A stretch of DNA of 49,604 bases from Lachnospiraceae bacterium (lineage in GTDB: Bacteria > Bacillota > Clostridia > Lachnospirales > Lachnospiraceae): assembly GCA_910575475.1 (NCBI GenBank), contig CAJTGD010000041.1:1-49604 (forward strand). Direction: 5' to 3'. Shown one piece after another: positions 42,422 to 49,604 of this stretch. Position 1 is the first letter of the stretch; the number at the start of each line of letters is the position of its first letter. The notes beneath the pieces were generated by a model. That model searched no databases. It was not told the origin of the DNA and saw nothing but the letters and a program-made list of their open reading frames with translations. Both the position numbers and the translations under genes were made by a program.

Positions 42422-43306
42422 ATGAAAGGAATTATCTTGGCAGGCGGATCAGGAACGAGACTGTACCCGCTGACACAGGTGACAAGTAAACAGCTGCTGC
42501 CGATCTATGACAAGCCGATGGTCTATTATCCGCTCAGTATCCTCATGGAGGCAGGGATCCGGGAGATCCTCATCATATCTACGCCGGAGGATACGCCCCG
42601 GTTTGGGGAGCTCTTGGGCGACGGAAGCCAGTTCGGCATTCAGCTGGGATATAAGGTGCAGCCATCACCGGACGGGCTGGCCCAGGCATTTCTGCTGGGG
42701 GAGGACTTCATCGCAGGAGACAGCTGCGCCATGGTCCTGGGAGACAACATCTTCCACGGACACGGACTGCGCAAGCGTCTGAAGAAGGCGGCAGCAAAAA
42801 AGGAAGGCGCTACCGTATTCGGATATTATGTGGACGATCCGGAGCGTTTCGGCGTGGTGGAATTTGACCGGGAAGGCAAGGTGGTCTCTCTGGAGGAAAA
42901 GCCAAAGCATCCAAAGTCCAATTATGCGGTCACCGGGCTGTATTTCTATGATGACAGGGTGGTGGAGTACGCGAAGCAGATCCGGCCAAGCGCCAGGGGC
43001 GAACTGGAGATCACGGATCTGAACCGTATTTACCTGGAAAAAGGCAATCTGGACGTGACGCTTCTGGGCCAGGGTTTTACCTGGCTGGATACAGGGACGC
43101 ATGAATCCCTGGTAGACGCCACGAATTTTATCAAGACGGTAGAGACACACCAGAACCGGAAGATCGCCTGTCTCGAGGAGATCGCGTTCAACAATGGGTG
43201 GATTGATGAGGACAAATTAAGCGCGGCATGTGAGCTGTACCAGAAAAACCAGTACGGCAGATATTTAAAGGATGTCCTGGACGGAAAGTATATAGACCAG
43301 GTATGA
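42422..43306 (+). CDS. rfbA: Glucose-1-phosphate thymidylyltransferase
   Basis: A 294-residue RmlA, making dTDP-glucose from dTTP and glucose-1-phosphate, the first step for both dTDP-sugars of this locus. Signature parts are KGIILAGGSGTRLYPLTQVT, SKQLLPIYDKPMVYYPLS, LGDNIFHG and FTWLDTGTHESL. Length is standard. AGGAGG lies just before ATG 42422. rfbC follows 84 bases after its stop. Confidence 0.97.
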   Translation: MKGIILAGGSGTRLYPLTQVTSKQLLPIYDKPMVYYPLSILMEAGIREILIISTPEDTPRFGELLGDGSQFGIQLGYKVQPSPDGLAQAFLLGEDFIAGDSCAMVLGDNIFHGHGLRKRLKKAAAKKEGATVFGYYVDDPERFGVVEFDREGKVVSLEEKPKHPKSNYAVTGLYFYDDRVVEYAKQIRPSARGELEITDLNRIYLEKGNLDVTLLGQGFTWLDTGTHESLVDATNFIKTVETHQNRKIACLEEIAFNNGWIDEDKLSAACELYQKNQYGRYLKDVLDGKYIDQV

Positions 43307-43390
43307 CCATCCGGTACAGGCCAGCGCATTTACTGTGCGTCCGTAGGAAAAGGAATGGACTTCACTATAAGATATGGAGAGGATGATATC

Positions 43391-43936
43391 ATGGGAAAGA
43401 TTACAGTAGAAACATGTGAGATCGAAGGGCTGAAGGTGATCACGCCTGCCGTGTTCGGGGATGAACGGGGCTATTTTATGGAGACCTATAATTACAAGGA
43501 TTATCAGGCGGCGGGCATTGACATGGAATTTGTGCAGGATAACCAGTCCAGCTCCAAAAAAGGCGTCCTGCGGGGCCTGCATTTTCAGATCAACTATCCC
43601 CAGGACAAGCTTGTGCGGGTAGTCAAAGGAGAAGTGTTCGATGTGGCGGTAGACCTTCGGGAAGGCTCTGCAACCTATGGAAAGTGGCACGGGGTGCTCT
43701 TATCCGCGGAGAATAAAAAGCAGTTTTTTATTCCGAAAAATTTTGCACATGGCTTTCTGGTCCTCTCGGAATCGGCAGAATTTGCCTACAAGTGTACTGA
43801 TTTTTACCATCCCAATGACGAAGGCGGCCTGGCCTGGGACGATCCGGAGATCGGAGTGGAGTGGCCGATCCCGGAAGGCATGGAACTGACCATTTCAGAA
43901 AAGGATCAGCATTGGGGCAGCATCAGGGATCTATAA
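43391..43936 (+). CDS. rfbC: dTDP-4-dehydrorhamnose 3,5-epimerase
   Basis: A 181-residue RmlC cupin. It epimerises dTDP-4-keto-6-deoxyglucose at C3 and C5 on the way to L-rhamnose. Visible are PAVFGDERGYFMETYN, QDNQSSSKKGVLRGLHFQ with the catalytic His, and IPKNFAHGFLVLS. I chose ATG 43391 with GGAGAGG eight bases before it; the open frame extends to 43355 but lacks a site there. The length agrees with the family (about 180-190). Confidence 0.96.
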   Translation: MGKITVETCEIEGLKVITPAVFGDERGYFMETYNYKDYQAAGIDMEFVQDNQSSSKKGVLRGLHFQINYPQDKLVRVVKGEVFDVAVDLREGSATYGKWHGVLLSAENKKQFFIPKNFAHGFLVLSESAEFAYKCTDFYHPNDEGGLAWDDPEIGVEWPIPEGMELTISEKDQHWGSIRDL

Positions 43937-43955
43937 ACATTTTCGGAGGAAGATC

Positions 43956-44732
43956 GTGTCAACATATATAAAAAACTTTTTGAAATTTCAGCCCCTTCTG
44001 TCCGAACTGGTGGCAAGGGATGTAAAGATCAAATACAGGCGTTCCGTACTGGGCGTGTTATGGACACTGCTGAATCCGCTCTGCATGATGGTGATCCTCT
44101 CGGTGGTATTCTCGAATATCTTCAAGTTTGATATCGAGAATTTCCCGCTGTATGTATTAAGCGGCCAGGTGGTCTTCAATTTTTTCAATGACGCGACCAC
44201 CAGCTCCATGACCTCCATCATCAACAATGCGGCTCTCCTGAAGAAGGTGTATGTGCCCAAGTACCTGTTTGTCCTGGCCAGGGTGTTTTCCAGCTTTATC
44301 AACCTGATGGCCTCCTATACCGCGTTGCTGCTGGTGATGGTGGCAGTCAGGGCAGAACTTTACTGGACCGTATTTTTGTCCTTTATCCCGCTCTTGCTGG
44401 TGGTCGTGTTCTCCATGGGCATTGGGATGCTGCTGGCTGCCCTGACCGTCCGCTTCCGGGATATCATGCATCTGTACTCTGTCTTTACTACAGGGCTGAT
44501 GTATCTGACTCCGGTGATCTATCCCATGTCCATGCTGCCCGGAAAGATCCGGATGATCGTTCTGCTGAACCCGCTGACGAATTATCTGGAAATGTTCCGG
44601 GATCTGATCTTTAACAACACGCTGCCCTCCGCTGGCGCGCTGGCGCTTGGAGTGGCAGAAGGGCTTGCGGCGATGGCTTTTGGGCTGTACGTATTTTATA
44701 AGAATCAGGATGAATTTATACTAAATATATAG
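43956..44732 (+). CDS. ABC-2 polysaccharide exporter permease (Wzm/TagG type)
   Basis: A 258-residue permease with six membrane helices. The family start is LSELVARDVKIKYRRSVLGVLWTLLNP, which is shared by Wzm/KpsM/TagG proteins. With the ATPase after it, it exports complete lipid-linked glycan chains. GTG 43956 is preceded by GGAGGAAG. The gene order permease then ATPase and 14-base spacing are standard. Confidence 0.93.
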   Translation: MSTYIKNFLKFQPLLSELVARDVKIKYRRSVLGVLWTLLNPLCMMVILSVVFSNIFKFDIENFPLYVLSGQVVFNFFNDATTSSMTSIINNAALLKKVYVPKYLFVLARVFSSFINLMASYTALLLVMVAVRAELYWTVFLSFIPLLLVVVFSMGIGMLLAALTVRFRDIMHLYSVFTTGLMYLTPVIYPMSMLPGKIRMIVLLNPLTNYLEMFRDLIFNNTLPSAGALALGVAEGLAAMAFGLYVFYKNQDEFILNI

Positions 44733-44746
44733 GGAGCGGTTAGAAT

Positions 44747-45481
44747 ATGGAGAATGATGCAATCGTGGCGGTTGACCATGTGTCAATGAAATTCAACCTG
44801 TCTTCAGAAAAGTTTGACAGCTTCAAGGAATATGTCATAAAAAGCATCAAAAGGCAGGTCTCTTACGATGAGTTCTGGGCATTGCAGGATGTCTCCTTCC
44901 ATGTAGAGAAGGGGCAGTCCCTGGGGCTGGTGGGCCTCAACGGAAGCGGCAAGAGCACCATGCTCAAGATCATAGCCGGCGTCTTAAAGCCCATCAGGGG
45001 CAGGGTCACGGTCCGGGGGAATATGGCACCGCTGATCGAGCTGGGGGCAGGCTTTGATATGGATCTGACTGCCAGGGAAAATGTGTTCTTAAACGGCGCC
45101 CTCCTGGGGTATAACCGTACCGAGATGGAGGCACAATATGAAGATATCGTGAAGTTTTCCGAACTGGAAGAGTTTATGAATGTGCCGGTCAAGAACTTTT
45201 CCTCCGGCATGGTCTCCAGGCTGGCCTTCGCGATCGCTACGATCGGCGTGCCGGATATCCTGATCTGTGATGAGGTGTTGTCCGTAGGGGATTTCCGGTT
45301 CCAGGAGAAATGTGAGGAGCGGATCGGAAATATGCAGGAAAAAGGGACGACGATCCTGTTTGTATCTCACAGCCTGGCACAGGTGGAGAAGATCTGCGAC
45401 AAGATCGTCTGGCTGGAAAAGGGGCATCTGAAGATGTTCGGCGATGCCGGCGACATCTGCAGGATCTATGCGGAATCTTAA
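44747..45481 (+). CDS. ABC polysaccharide exporter ATPase (Wzt/TagH type)
   Basis: A 244-residue ABC ATPase. Walker A is GLNGSGKST, the signature is NFSSGMVSRLAFAIAT, Walker B is DILICDE, and the H-loop is in LFVSHSLAQ. The N-terminal segment MKFNLSSEKFDSFKEYVIKS is typical of TagH/Wzt ATPases. It ends right after the nucleotide-binding domain and lacks the C-terminal glycan-recognition domain of O9a-type Wzt. This predicts export without terminal-cap recognition. It partners the permease just upstream. Confidence 0.94.
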   Translation: MENDAIVAVDHVSMKFNLSSEKFDSFKEYVIKSIKRQVSYDEFWALQDVSFHVEKGQSLGLVGLNGSGKSTMLKIIAGVLKPIRGRVTVRGNMAPLIELGAGFDMDLTARENVFLNGALLGYNRTEMEAQYEDIVKFSELEEFMNVPVKNFSSGMVSRLAFAIATIGVPDILICDEVLSVGDFRFQEKCEERIGNMQEKGTTILFVSHSLAQVEKICDKIVWLEKGHLKMFGDAGDICRIYAES

Positions 45482-45537
45482 AGCGGACTTGGGACCGCTC
45501 ACATATATTGGATGATAAACCAGAGGATTTGCAGAAT

Positions 45538-46143
45538 ATGAAAAAGAAAATAACTGTCATCTTGCTGATCGCAGGAGTGCTGGTCCTGGCATACCTGTAT
45601 GCGCATATTGATAAAAATACTTACCTGTATGACCGGAATACAGATTCAGCGGATCTCACCGGTACAGGAATCCTGGAAGAAAAGGAAGAAATCCTGCAGT
45701 CATTTACCTGTGCGGAGGATTCGATCGACGGGATCAATCTGAAAGCCACGGTCATCGGCAGTCCGGAAAATGTGGAGCTTCAATACGCCCTGACCGATCC
45801 GGAAAGCGGCGAGGCAATCCGGCAGGGGAAGATACAGGGTTTGGAGATCAAAAACAACAAGTTCAACAAACTAAAGTTTCCGGTATTAAAGGGAACCAAG
45901 GGGAAAAACTATATCCTGAGGCTGACGGAATCCGGAACCGGTGAGGAGGCTGGGGTCGGTTTTTTCCTGAGTCCCACAGGAGAGCAGGGCCAAGAGCTAC
46001 GTGTCCGGGGGAATGACACACAAGGGACGCTTGCCGTGCGGGTCCTGACACACCGGTTCGACCTGGAGACATTCATTGTCCTGCTGGGGATCATCGCTTT
46101 CATCGCAGGATTTATGAAGGTCCTTTACAAGCTGTTTAAATAA
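45538..46143 (+). CDS. Uncharacterised bitopic membrane protein of the glycan operon
   Basis: A 201-residue protein with a hydrophobic helix near each end (about 5-23, ITVILLIAGVLVLAYLYAH, and 177-195, FIVLLGIIAFIAGFMKVLY). The beta-rich region between them (about 25-172) is probably extracytoplasmic. No family is recognised. I chose ATG 45538 with AGAGGA before it; a TTG at 45508 would add ten residues. It lies between the exporter and a two-domain glycosyltransferase, so a role in export, chain-length control or assembly at the membrane is possible. Confidence 0.75.
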   Translation: MKKKITVILLIAGVLVLAYLYAHIDKNTYLYDRNTDSADLTGTGILEEKEEILQSFTCAEDSIDGINLKATVIGSPENVELQYALTDPESGEAIRQGKIQGLEIKNNKFNKLKFPVLKGTKGKNYILRLTESGTGEEAGVGFFLSPTGEQGQELRVRGNDTQGTLAVRVLTHRFDLETFIVLLGIIAFIAGFMKVLYKLFK

Positions 46144-46157
46144 GGAGACGAAGATAC

Positions 46158-48626
46158 ATGAAGAATAAATTCTATGTTACTGCATGCCGGTTTCATACCA
46201 AAACGGAAAACAAGCTGCTGATCACAGGCTGGTTCCATCAGAATACGATCGGGGAGAATCAGCTTCTGGTATGCCTGGATAAAAAGAAGCTGCGCTTTTC
46301 TATAGAAGAAACAGAAGTCGGAAGAAGCACCATGAAAATGAAGGACGGGATCCTGATCACAAAGCAGTATTTCTTGTGGGTGGATCTGCCGGCGGTATGG
46401 CGGAATTGCAGATGCCTGGAGGTTAAGAACTTTTACCAGGGGATCGGGAACACCGCATATTCTGTCCGTGTTCCGAAATTAAAACGCTTCGAGAAAAAGA
46501 TGCCGGAGCATATTGATGAAGGGACTGTGGGAAAAGACGGATTCGAGATCTCGGGATGGTATATTGACAACGGTGAAATGAAGGTACGCGTCTATGATAT
46601 GTCAGGCAGGCAATATCCGGTAGAGATCAAACGGAAGGACCGGGAGGATGTAAAGCAGGCATATCCGGAGAACACTGAGGAGGAGATCGTTGGATTTGGC
46701 GCCTCTTATCAGGGAAGCGCTCCGGAAAAGATCAGGGTACGCTTTGAGGATTCCTCAAGATATGTGGATGAAACGGTCACATTGCTTCCGTCTCCTGCCA
46801 TGAAGGGATATGCCTTTGCAAAGAAAGCAGGGAAAAAGGTTCTGGTGTATTACCAGCAGTTCGGCGTGAAGGCAACGGTCTTAAGGGCCTTTGATAAGCT
46901 GACAGGGCGTGAGACGCTGAGCTATAAGGCATGGTTCAAGCGGCAGACACCTACGAAGGAAGCGCTGAAAGCGCAGAGGGAGCGGGAGTTTGCGTATGCT
47001 CCCAAAATCTCGATCGTGGTGCCTCTGTACCGGACGCCGGAAACGTATCTGACAGAATTGATCGAGTCTGTCAAAAAACAGACCTATGGGAACTGGGAGC
47101 TCTGCCTGTCTGACGGAAGCGGGGAGGATTCTCCGATCGCCGGGCTGCTGGCGCGGTATGAGGCGGAGGAGGACAGGATCAAGGTGGTGTCCCATAAAGA
47201 ACCGCTGAAGATTTCTGAAAATACAAACGCGGCATTGGAAATCGCTTCCGGAGATTTTATCGCATTCGCAGATCATGACGATCTGCTGGCGCCAAACGCC
47301 TTGTATGAATGCGTCAATCTGCTGAACAATGAGCCGTCCACGGAGATGATCTATACGGATGAGGATAAGGTGGATATGAGCGGGAAGGAGCATTTCATGC
47401 CCCATTTCAAATCCGATTTCAATATCGACCTGCTGCGTAGTGTGAACTATATCTGCCATCTGCTCGTTGTAAAAAGAGAGGTCTTTGAGGCGGCAGGCAT
47501 GCTGGCCCCCGAATTTGACGGAGCACAGGATTATGATTTCATCCTCCGGTGTGTGGAAAAGACTTCCGAGATCAGGCATATCCCGAAGGTGCTGTACCAC
47601 TGGCGCGCGCATAAGGATTCCACGGCGGAAAACCTGGGGAGCAAGGATTACGCGTTTGAAGCGGGAAGGAAAGCGATCCAGGCCCACTATGACAGGACAG
47701 GCATCCCTGCAGAGGCCAGGAAAATGCAGATCAATGACCTGTATTTCTACCGCTCGAAATACAGGCTGACGGAATCACCGCTGGTTTCCGTGATCATTCC
47801 GAACAAAGACCATACTGCGGATCTGGATAAATGCATCCGGTCGCTGGAAGAAAAAAACGCATACAAAAATATAGAATATATCATTGTGGAAAATAACAGC
47901 GAGGAGAAGGAGACCTTTGCATATTATGAGGAGCTGGAAAAGAGATGCCCCAGGGCGAAGGTGCTCTACTGGGAGGAAAAGAGATTCAATTTCCCGGCGA
48001 TCAACAACTTCGGCGCAAAGCATGCATCGGGTGAATACCTGCTGTTCCTGAACAATGACACGGAGATCATGAACGAGGACAGCATCGAAGAACTGCTGGG
48101 ATACTGTATGCGCAAGGATGTGGGAGCGGTCGGAGCAAGACTGTACTATGAGGACGGCACCATCCAGCATGCGGGCGTGATCGTCGGCCTGGGAGGAGTC
48201 GCGGGCCATGCATTCCCGGCGTATCCTCACGACGCGGTGGGATATTTCGGCAGGATCGTGATGGCACAGGACTACAGTGCCGTGACTGCGGCATGTATCA
48301 TGGTGAAAAAGTCTGTGTTTGAGGAAACAGGGGGATTTGACGAAGGCTTCGCGGTGGCGTTCAATGATATCGACCTCTGCCTGAAGATCCGGGAGAAGGG
48401 CTGGCTGATCGTCTACAATCCATATGCCGAGCTGAGCCATTACGAGTCAAAATCAAGAGGCTATGAAGATACGGAGGAAAAGGTAAAGCGATTCAATTCT
48501 GAGATCGATCTGTTTTTGAAAAAATGGAAGGGCTTTCTGGAGCAGGGCGACCCGTATTATAATCCGAACCTAACACTGAGCAGAGGCGATTTCAGCCTGG
48601 ATGTAGATGTGAATAAAATGATATAA
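46158..48626 (+). CDS. Large two-domain GT2 glycosyltransferase
   Basis: An 822-residue protein with three parts. Residues 1-270 are a beta-rich region that I cannot name, ending in a helical linker (YKAWFKRQTP). The first GT2 domain (about 280-520) begins KISIVVPLYRTPETYL, with DGSGEDS and the acidic FADHDDLL. The second (about 540-800) begins PLVSVIIPNKDHTADLDKCI, with LLFLNNDTEIM and GGFDEGFAVAFNDIDLCLK. Both keep acidic metal-binding motifs, so both may be active and add two sugars in turn, as in RfbN-like rhamnosyltransferases. The donor is unproven; dTDP-rhamnose is likely because rfbD follows. GGAGACG precedes ATG 46158. Confidence 0.9.
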   Translation: MKNKFYVTACRFHTKTENKLLITGWFHQNTIGENQLLVCLDKKKLRFSIEETEVGRSTMKMKDGILITKQYFLWVDLPAVWRNCRCLEVKNFYQGIGNTAYSVRVPKLKRFEKKMPEHIDEGTVGKDGFEISGWYIDNGEMKVRVYDMSGRQYPVEIKRKDREDVKQAYPENTEEEIVGFGASYQGSAPEKIRVRFEDSSRYVDETVTLLPSPAMKGYAFAKKAGKKVLVYYQQFGVKATVLRAFDKLTGRETLSYKAWFKRQTPTKEALKAQREREFAYAPKISIVVPLYRTPETYLTELIESVKKQTYGNWELCLSDGSGEDSPIAGLLARYEAEEDRIKVVSHKEPLKISENTNAALEIASGDFIAFADHDDLLAPNALYECVNLLNNEPSTEMIYTDEDKVDMSGKEHFMPHFKSDFNIDLLRSVNYICHLLVVKREVFEAAGMLAPEFDGAQDYDFILRCVEKTSEIRHIPKVLYHWRAHKDSTAENLGSKDYAFEAGRKAIQAHYDRTGIPAEARKMQINDLYFYRSKYRLTESPLVSVIIPNKDHTADLDKCIRSLEEKNAYKNIEYIIVENNSEEKETFAYYEELEKRCPRAKVLYWEEKRFNFPAINNFGAKHASGEYLLFLNNDTEIMNEDSIEELLGYCMRKDVGAVGARLYYEDGTIQHAGVIVGLGGVAGHAFPAYPHDAVGYFGRIVMAQDYSAVTAACIMVKKSVFEETGGFDEGFAVAFNDIDLCLKIREKGWLIVYNPYAELSHYESKSRGYEDTEEKVKRFNSEIDLFLKKWKGFLEQGDPYYNPNLTLSRGDFSLDVDVNKMI

Positions 48627-48656
48627 CGGTTATAAAATAATATGAAAGAGGAAGAT

Positions 48657-49517
48657 ATGATGCGGATATTGGTAACAGGAGTGAAAGGGCAGCTTGGCCA
48701 TGATGTGGTCGATGAGCTGACAAAACGGGGGCACACACCCATCGGAGTAGATGTGGAGGAGATGGACATCACAGATGCCGCCGCAGTGGAACAGGAGATG
48801 AAAAAGGAGCCTCTGGATGCGGTCATCCATTGTGCCGCTTATACGGCGGTGGATCCTGCGGAGGACAACCGGGAGGTCTGTATGCGGGTCAACGCAGAGG
48901 GTACCAGGAATATTGCCAGAGTCTGCCGGGAGCTTGACATTAAGATGGTATATATCAGCACGGATTATGTGTTCGACGGAGAAGGGGAGCGGCCCTGGGA
49001 ACCGGATGACGCCAGGAATCCGCTGAATGTATATGGAGAGAGCAAATACCAGGGAGAGCTTGCAGTGGAAGAATACCTGGATAAATATTTTATCGTTCGG
49101 ATCGCCTGGGTATTCGGCGTAAACGGCAAGAATTTTATTAAGACGATGCTGCGCCTGGCCAAAGACCATAAGGAGATCAATGTGGTCAACGACCAGACAG
49201 GCTCTCCGACTTATACCTATGACCTTGCAGTCCTGCTGGCGGATATGGTCGAGACCGAGAAGTACGGCCGGTATCATGCGACCAATGAGGGGCTGTGTAC
49301 CTGGTATGAGTTTGCAAAGGAGATCTTTGCACAGGCAGGGGTGGATGTAAAGGTCAATCCTGTATCCAGCGAGGAATTTCCGGCAAAGGCCAGGCGGCCT
49401 CATAACAGCCGGATGGACAAGAGCAGGCTCACGCAGAACGGCTTTAAGCTCCTTCCCTCCTGGCAGGACGCGCTAAAAAGATACCTGGAAGTCCTGAAGA
49501 ATGAAGCAGGGGTGTAG
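48657..49517 (+). CDS. rfbD: dTDP-4-dehydrorhamnose reductase
   Basis: A 286-residue RmlD that reduces dTDP-4-keto-rhamnose to dTDP-L-rhamnose with NAD(P)H. The dinucleotide motif is ILVTGVKGQLGHDVV, HCAAYTAVDPAEDN is typical of RmlD, and the catalytic pair is in VYGESKYQGE. I chose ATG 48657 with AGAGGAAG before it; ATG 48660 and 48642 are alternatives. It is the last gene of the operon and is followed by a hairpin. Confidence 0.96.
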   Translation: MMRILVTGVKGQLGHDVVDELTKRGHTPIGVDVEEMDITDAAAVEQEMKKEPLDAVIHCAAYTAVDPAEDNREVCMRVNAEGTRNIARVCRELDIKMVYISTDYVFDGEGERPWEPDDARNPLNVYGESKYQGELAVEEYLDKYFIVRIAWVFGVNGKNFIKTMLRLAKDHKEINVVNDQTGSPTYTYDLAVLLADMVETEKYGRYHATNEGLCTWYEFAKEIFAQAGVDVKVNPVSSEEFPAKARRPHNSRMDKSRLTQNGFKLLPSWQDALKRYLEVLKNEAGV

Positions 49518-49543
49518 ATAAAATTTCTGAGTAATTATCTGAC

Positions 49544-49577
49544 AATTTAAGCACCTGCATACACAGGTGCTTAAATT
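49544..49577 (+). terminator. Hairpin at the end of the glycan operon
   Basis: AATTTAAGCACCTG (49544-49557) and CAGGTGCTTAAATT (49564-49577) are perfectly complementary with a 6-base loop. The T-run after it is interrupted, so termination may be moderate or bidirectional. Confidence 0.7.
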
Positions 49578-49604
49578 AATTCAATATTTTATAGGTTCTA
49601 TTTA

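Overview
The window looks like a chromosomal segment of a gut-type Clostridia, most likely a Lachnospiraceae member (Bacillota). This rests on the gene set and order (uvrB-uvrA, an mreB-like gene, recD2, comF, then a cdaA-cdaR locus), strong GGAGG ribosome binding sites, frequent GTG/TTG starts and a Gram-positive envelope gene repertoire. No rRNA, tRNA or CRISPR array was seen.

Region 1 (1-5855) is the right-hand end of an integrated mobile element with a Tn916-like accessory layout. It holds a PadR regulator, a Cys-rich KTR protein, a sigma-70-like factor behind a series of hairpins, an eroded gene tail, a MazF toxin with an added zinc ribbon, an excisionase-like HTH protein and two tandem tyrosine recombinases. 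No conjugation or resistance gene lies in the visible part. Composition is more AT-rich than in the housekeeping genes that follow.

Region 2 (5856-20587) is core chromosome. A perfect LexA-type box sits inside a terminator-like hairpin upstream of a long, repeat-rich leader and uvrBA (nucleotide excision repair). Then come an mreB-like gene, recD2 helicase, and a comF gene without a normal start codon. Next is a probable operon of two uncharacterised membrane proteins, cdaA (c-di-AMP synthase), cdaR and an HPr protein, followed by a sugar nucleotidyltransferase.

Region 3 (20588-24408) encodes a secreted autolysin. It combines an Amidase_3 domain, four Tyr-rich double repeats and a glucosaminidase domain, behind a near-consensus promoter.

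Region 4 (24409-49604) is a large surface-glycan locus. The first block has a polyprenyl-phosphate sugar transferase (initiation), a polymerase-like membrane protein, and an AT-rich trio (FAD oxidoreductase, GtrA flippase, GT-C-like transferase). A convergent LtaS-like gene follows on the minus strand. A dense 15-gene plus-strand operon then runs from rfbB to rfbD behind a good promoter. It encodes dTDP-L-rhamnose synthesis (rfbA, B, C, D) and a second branch from the same intermediate to a 3-acetamido-3,6-dideoxyhexose (FdtA/B/C-like). It also encodes glycosyltransferases, a glycerophosphotransferase-like enzyme, a TagGH/Wzm-Wzt-type ABC exporter and a small membrane protein.

The most unusual part of the locus is a nucleotidyltransferase-aminotransferase fusion (39624-41456) overlapping an ornithine-cyclodeaminase-family gene (41453-42403). 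I infer that this pair makes an activated amino-containing substituent for the polymer. It is the best candidate for undescribed chemistry in the window.
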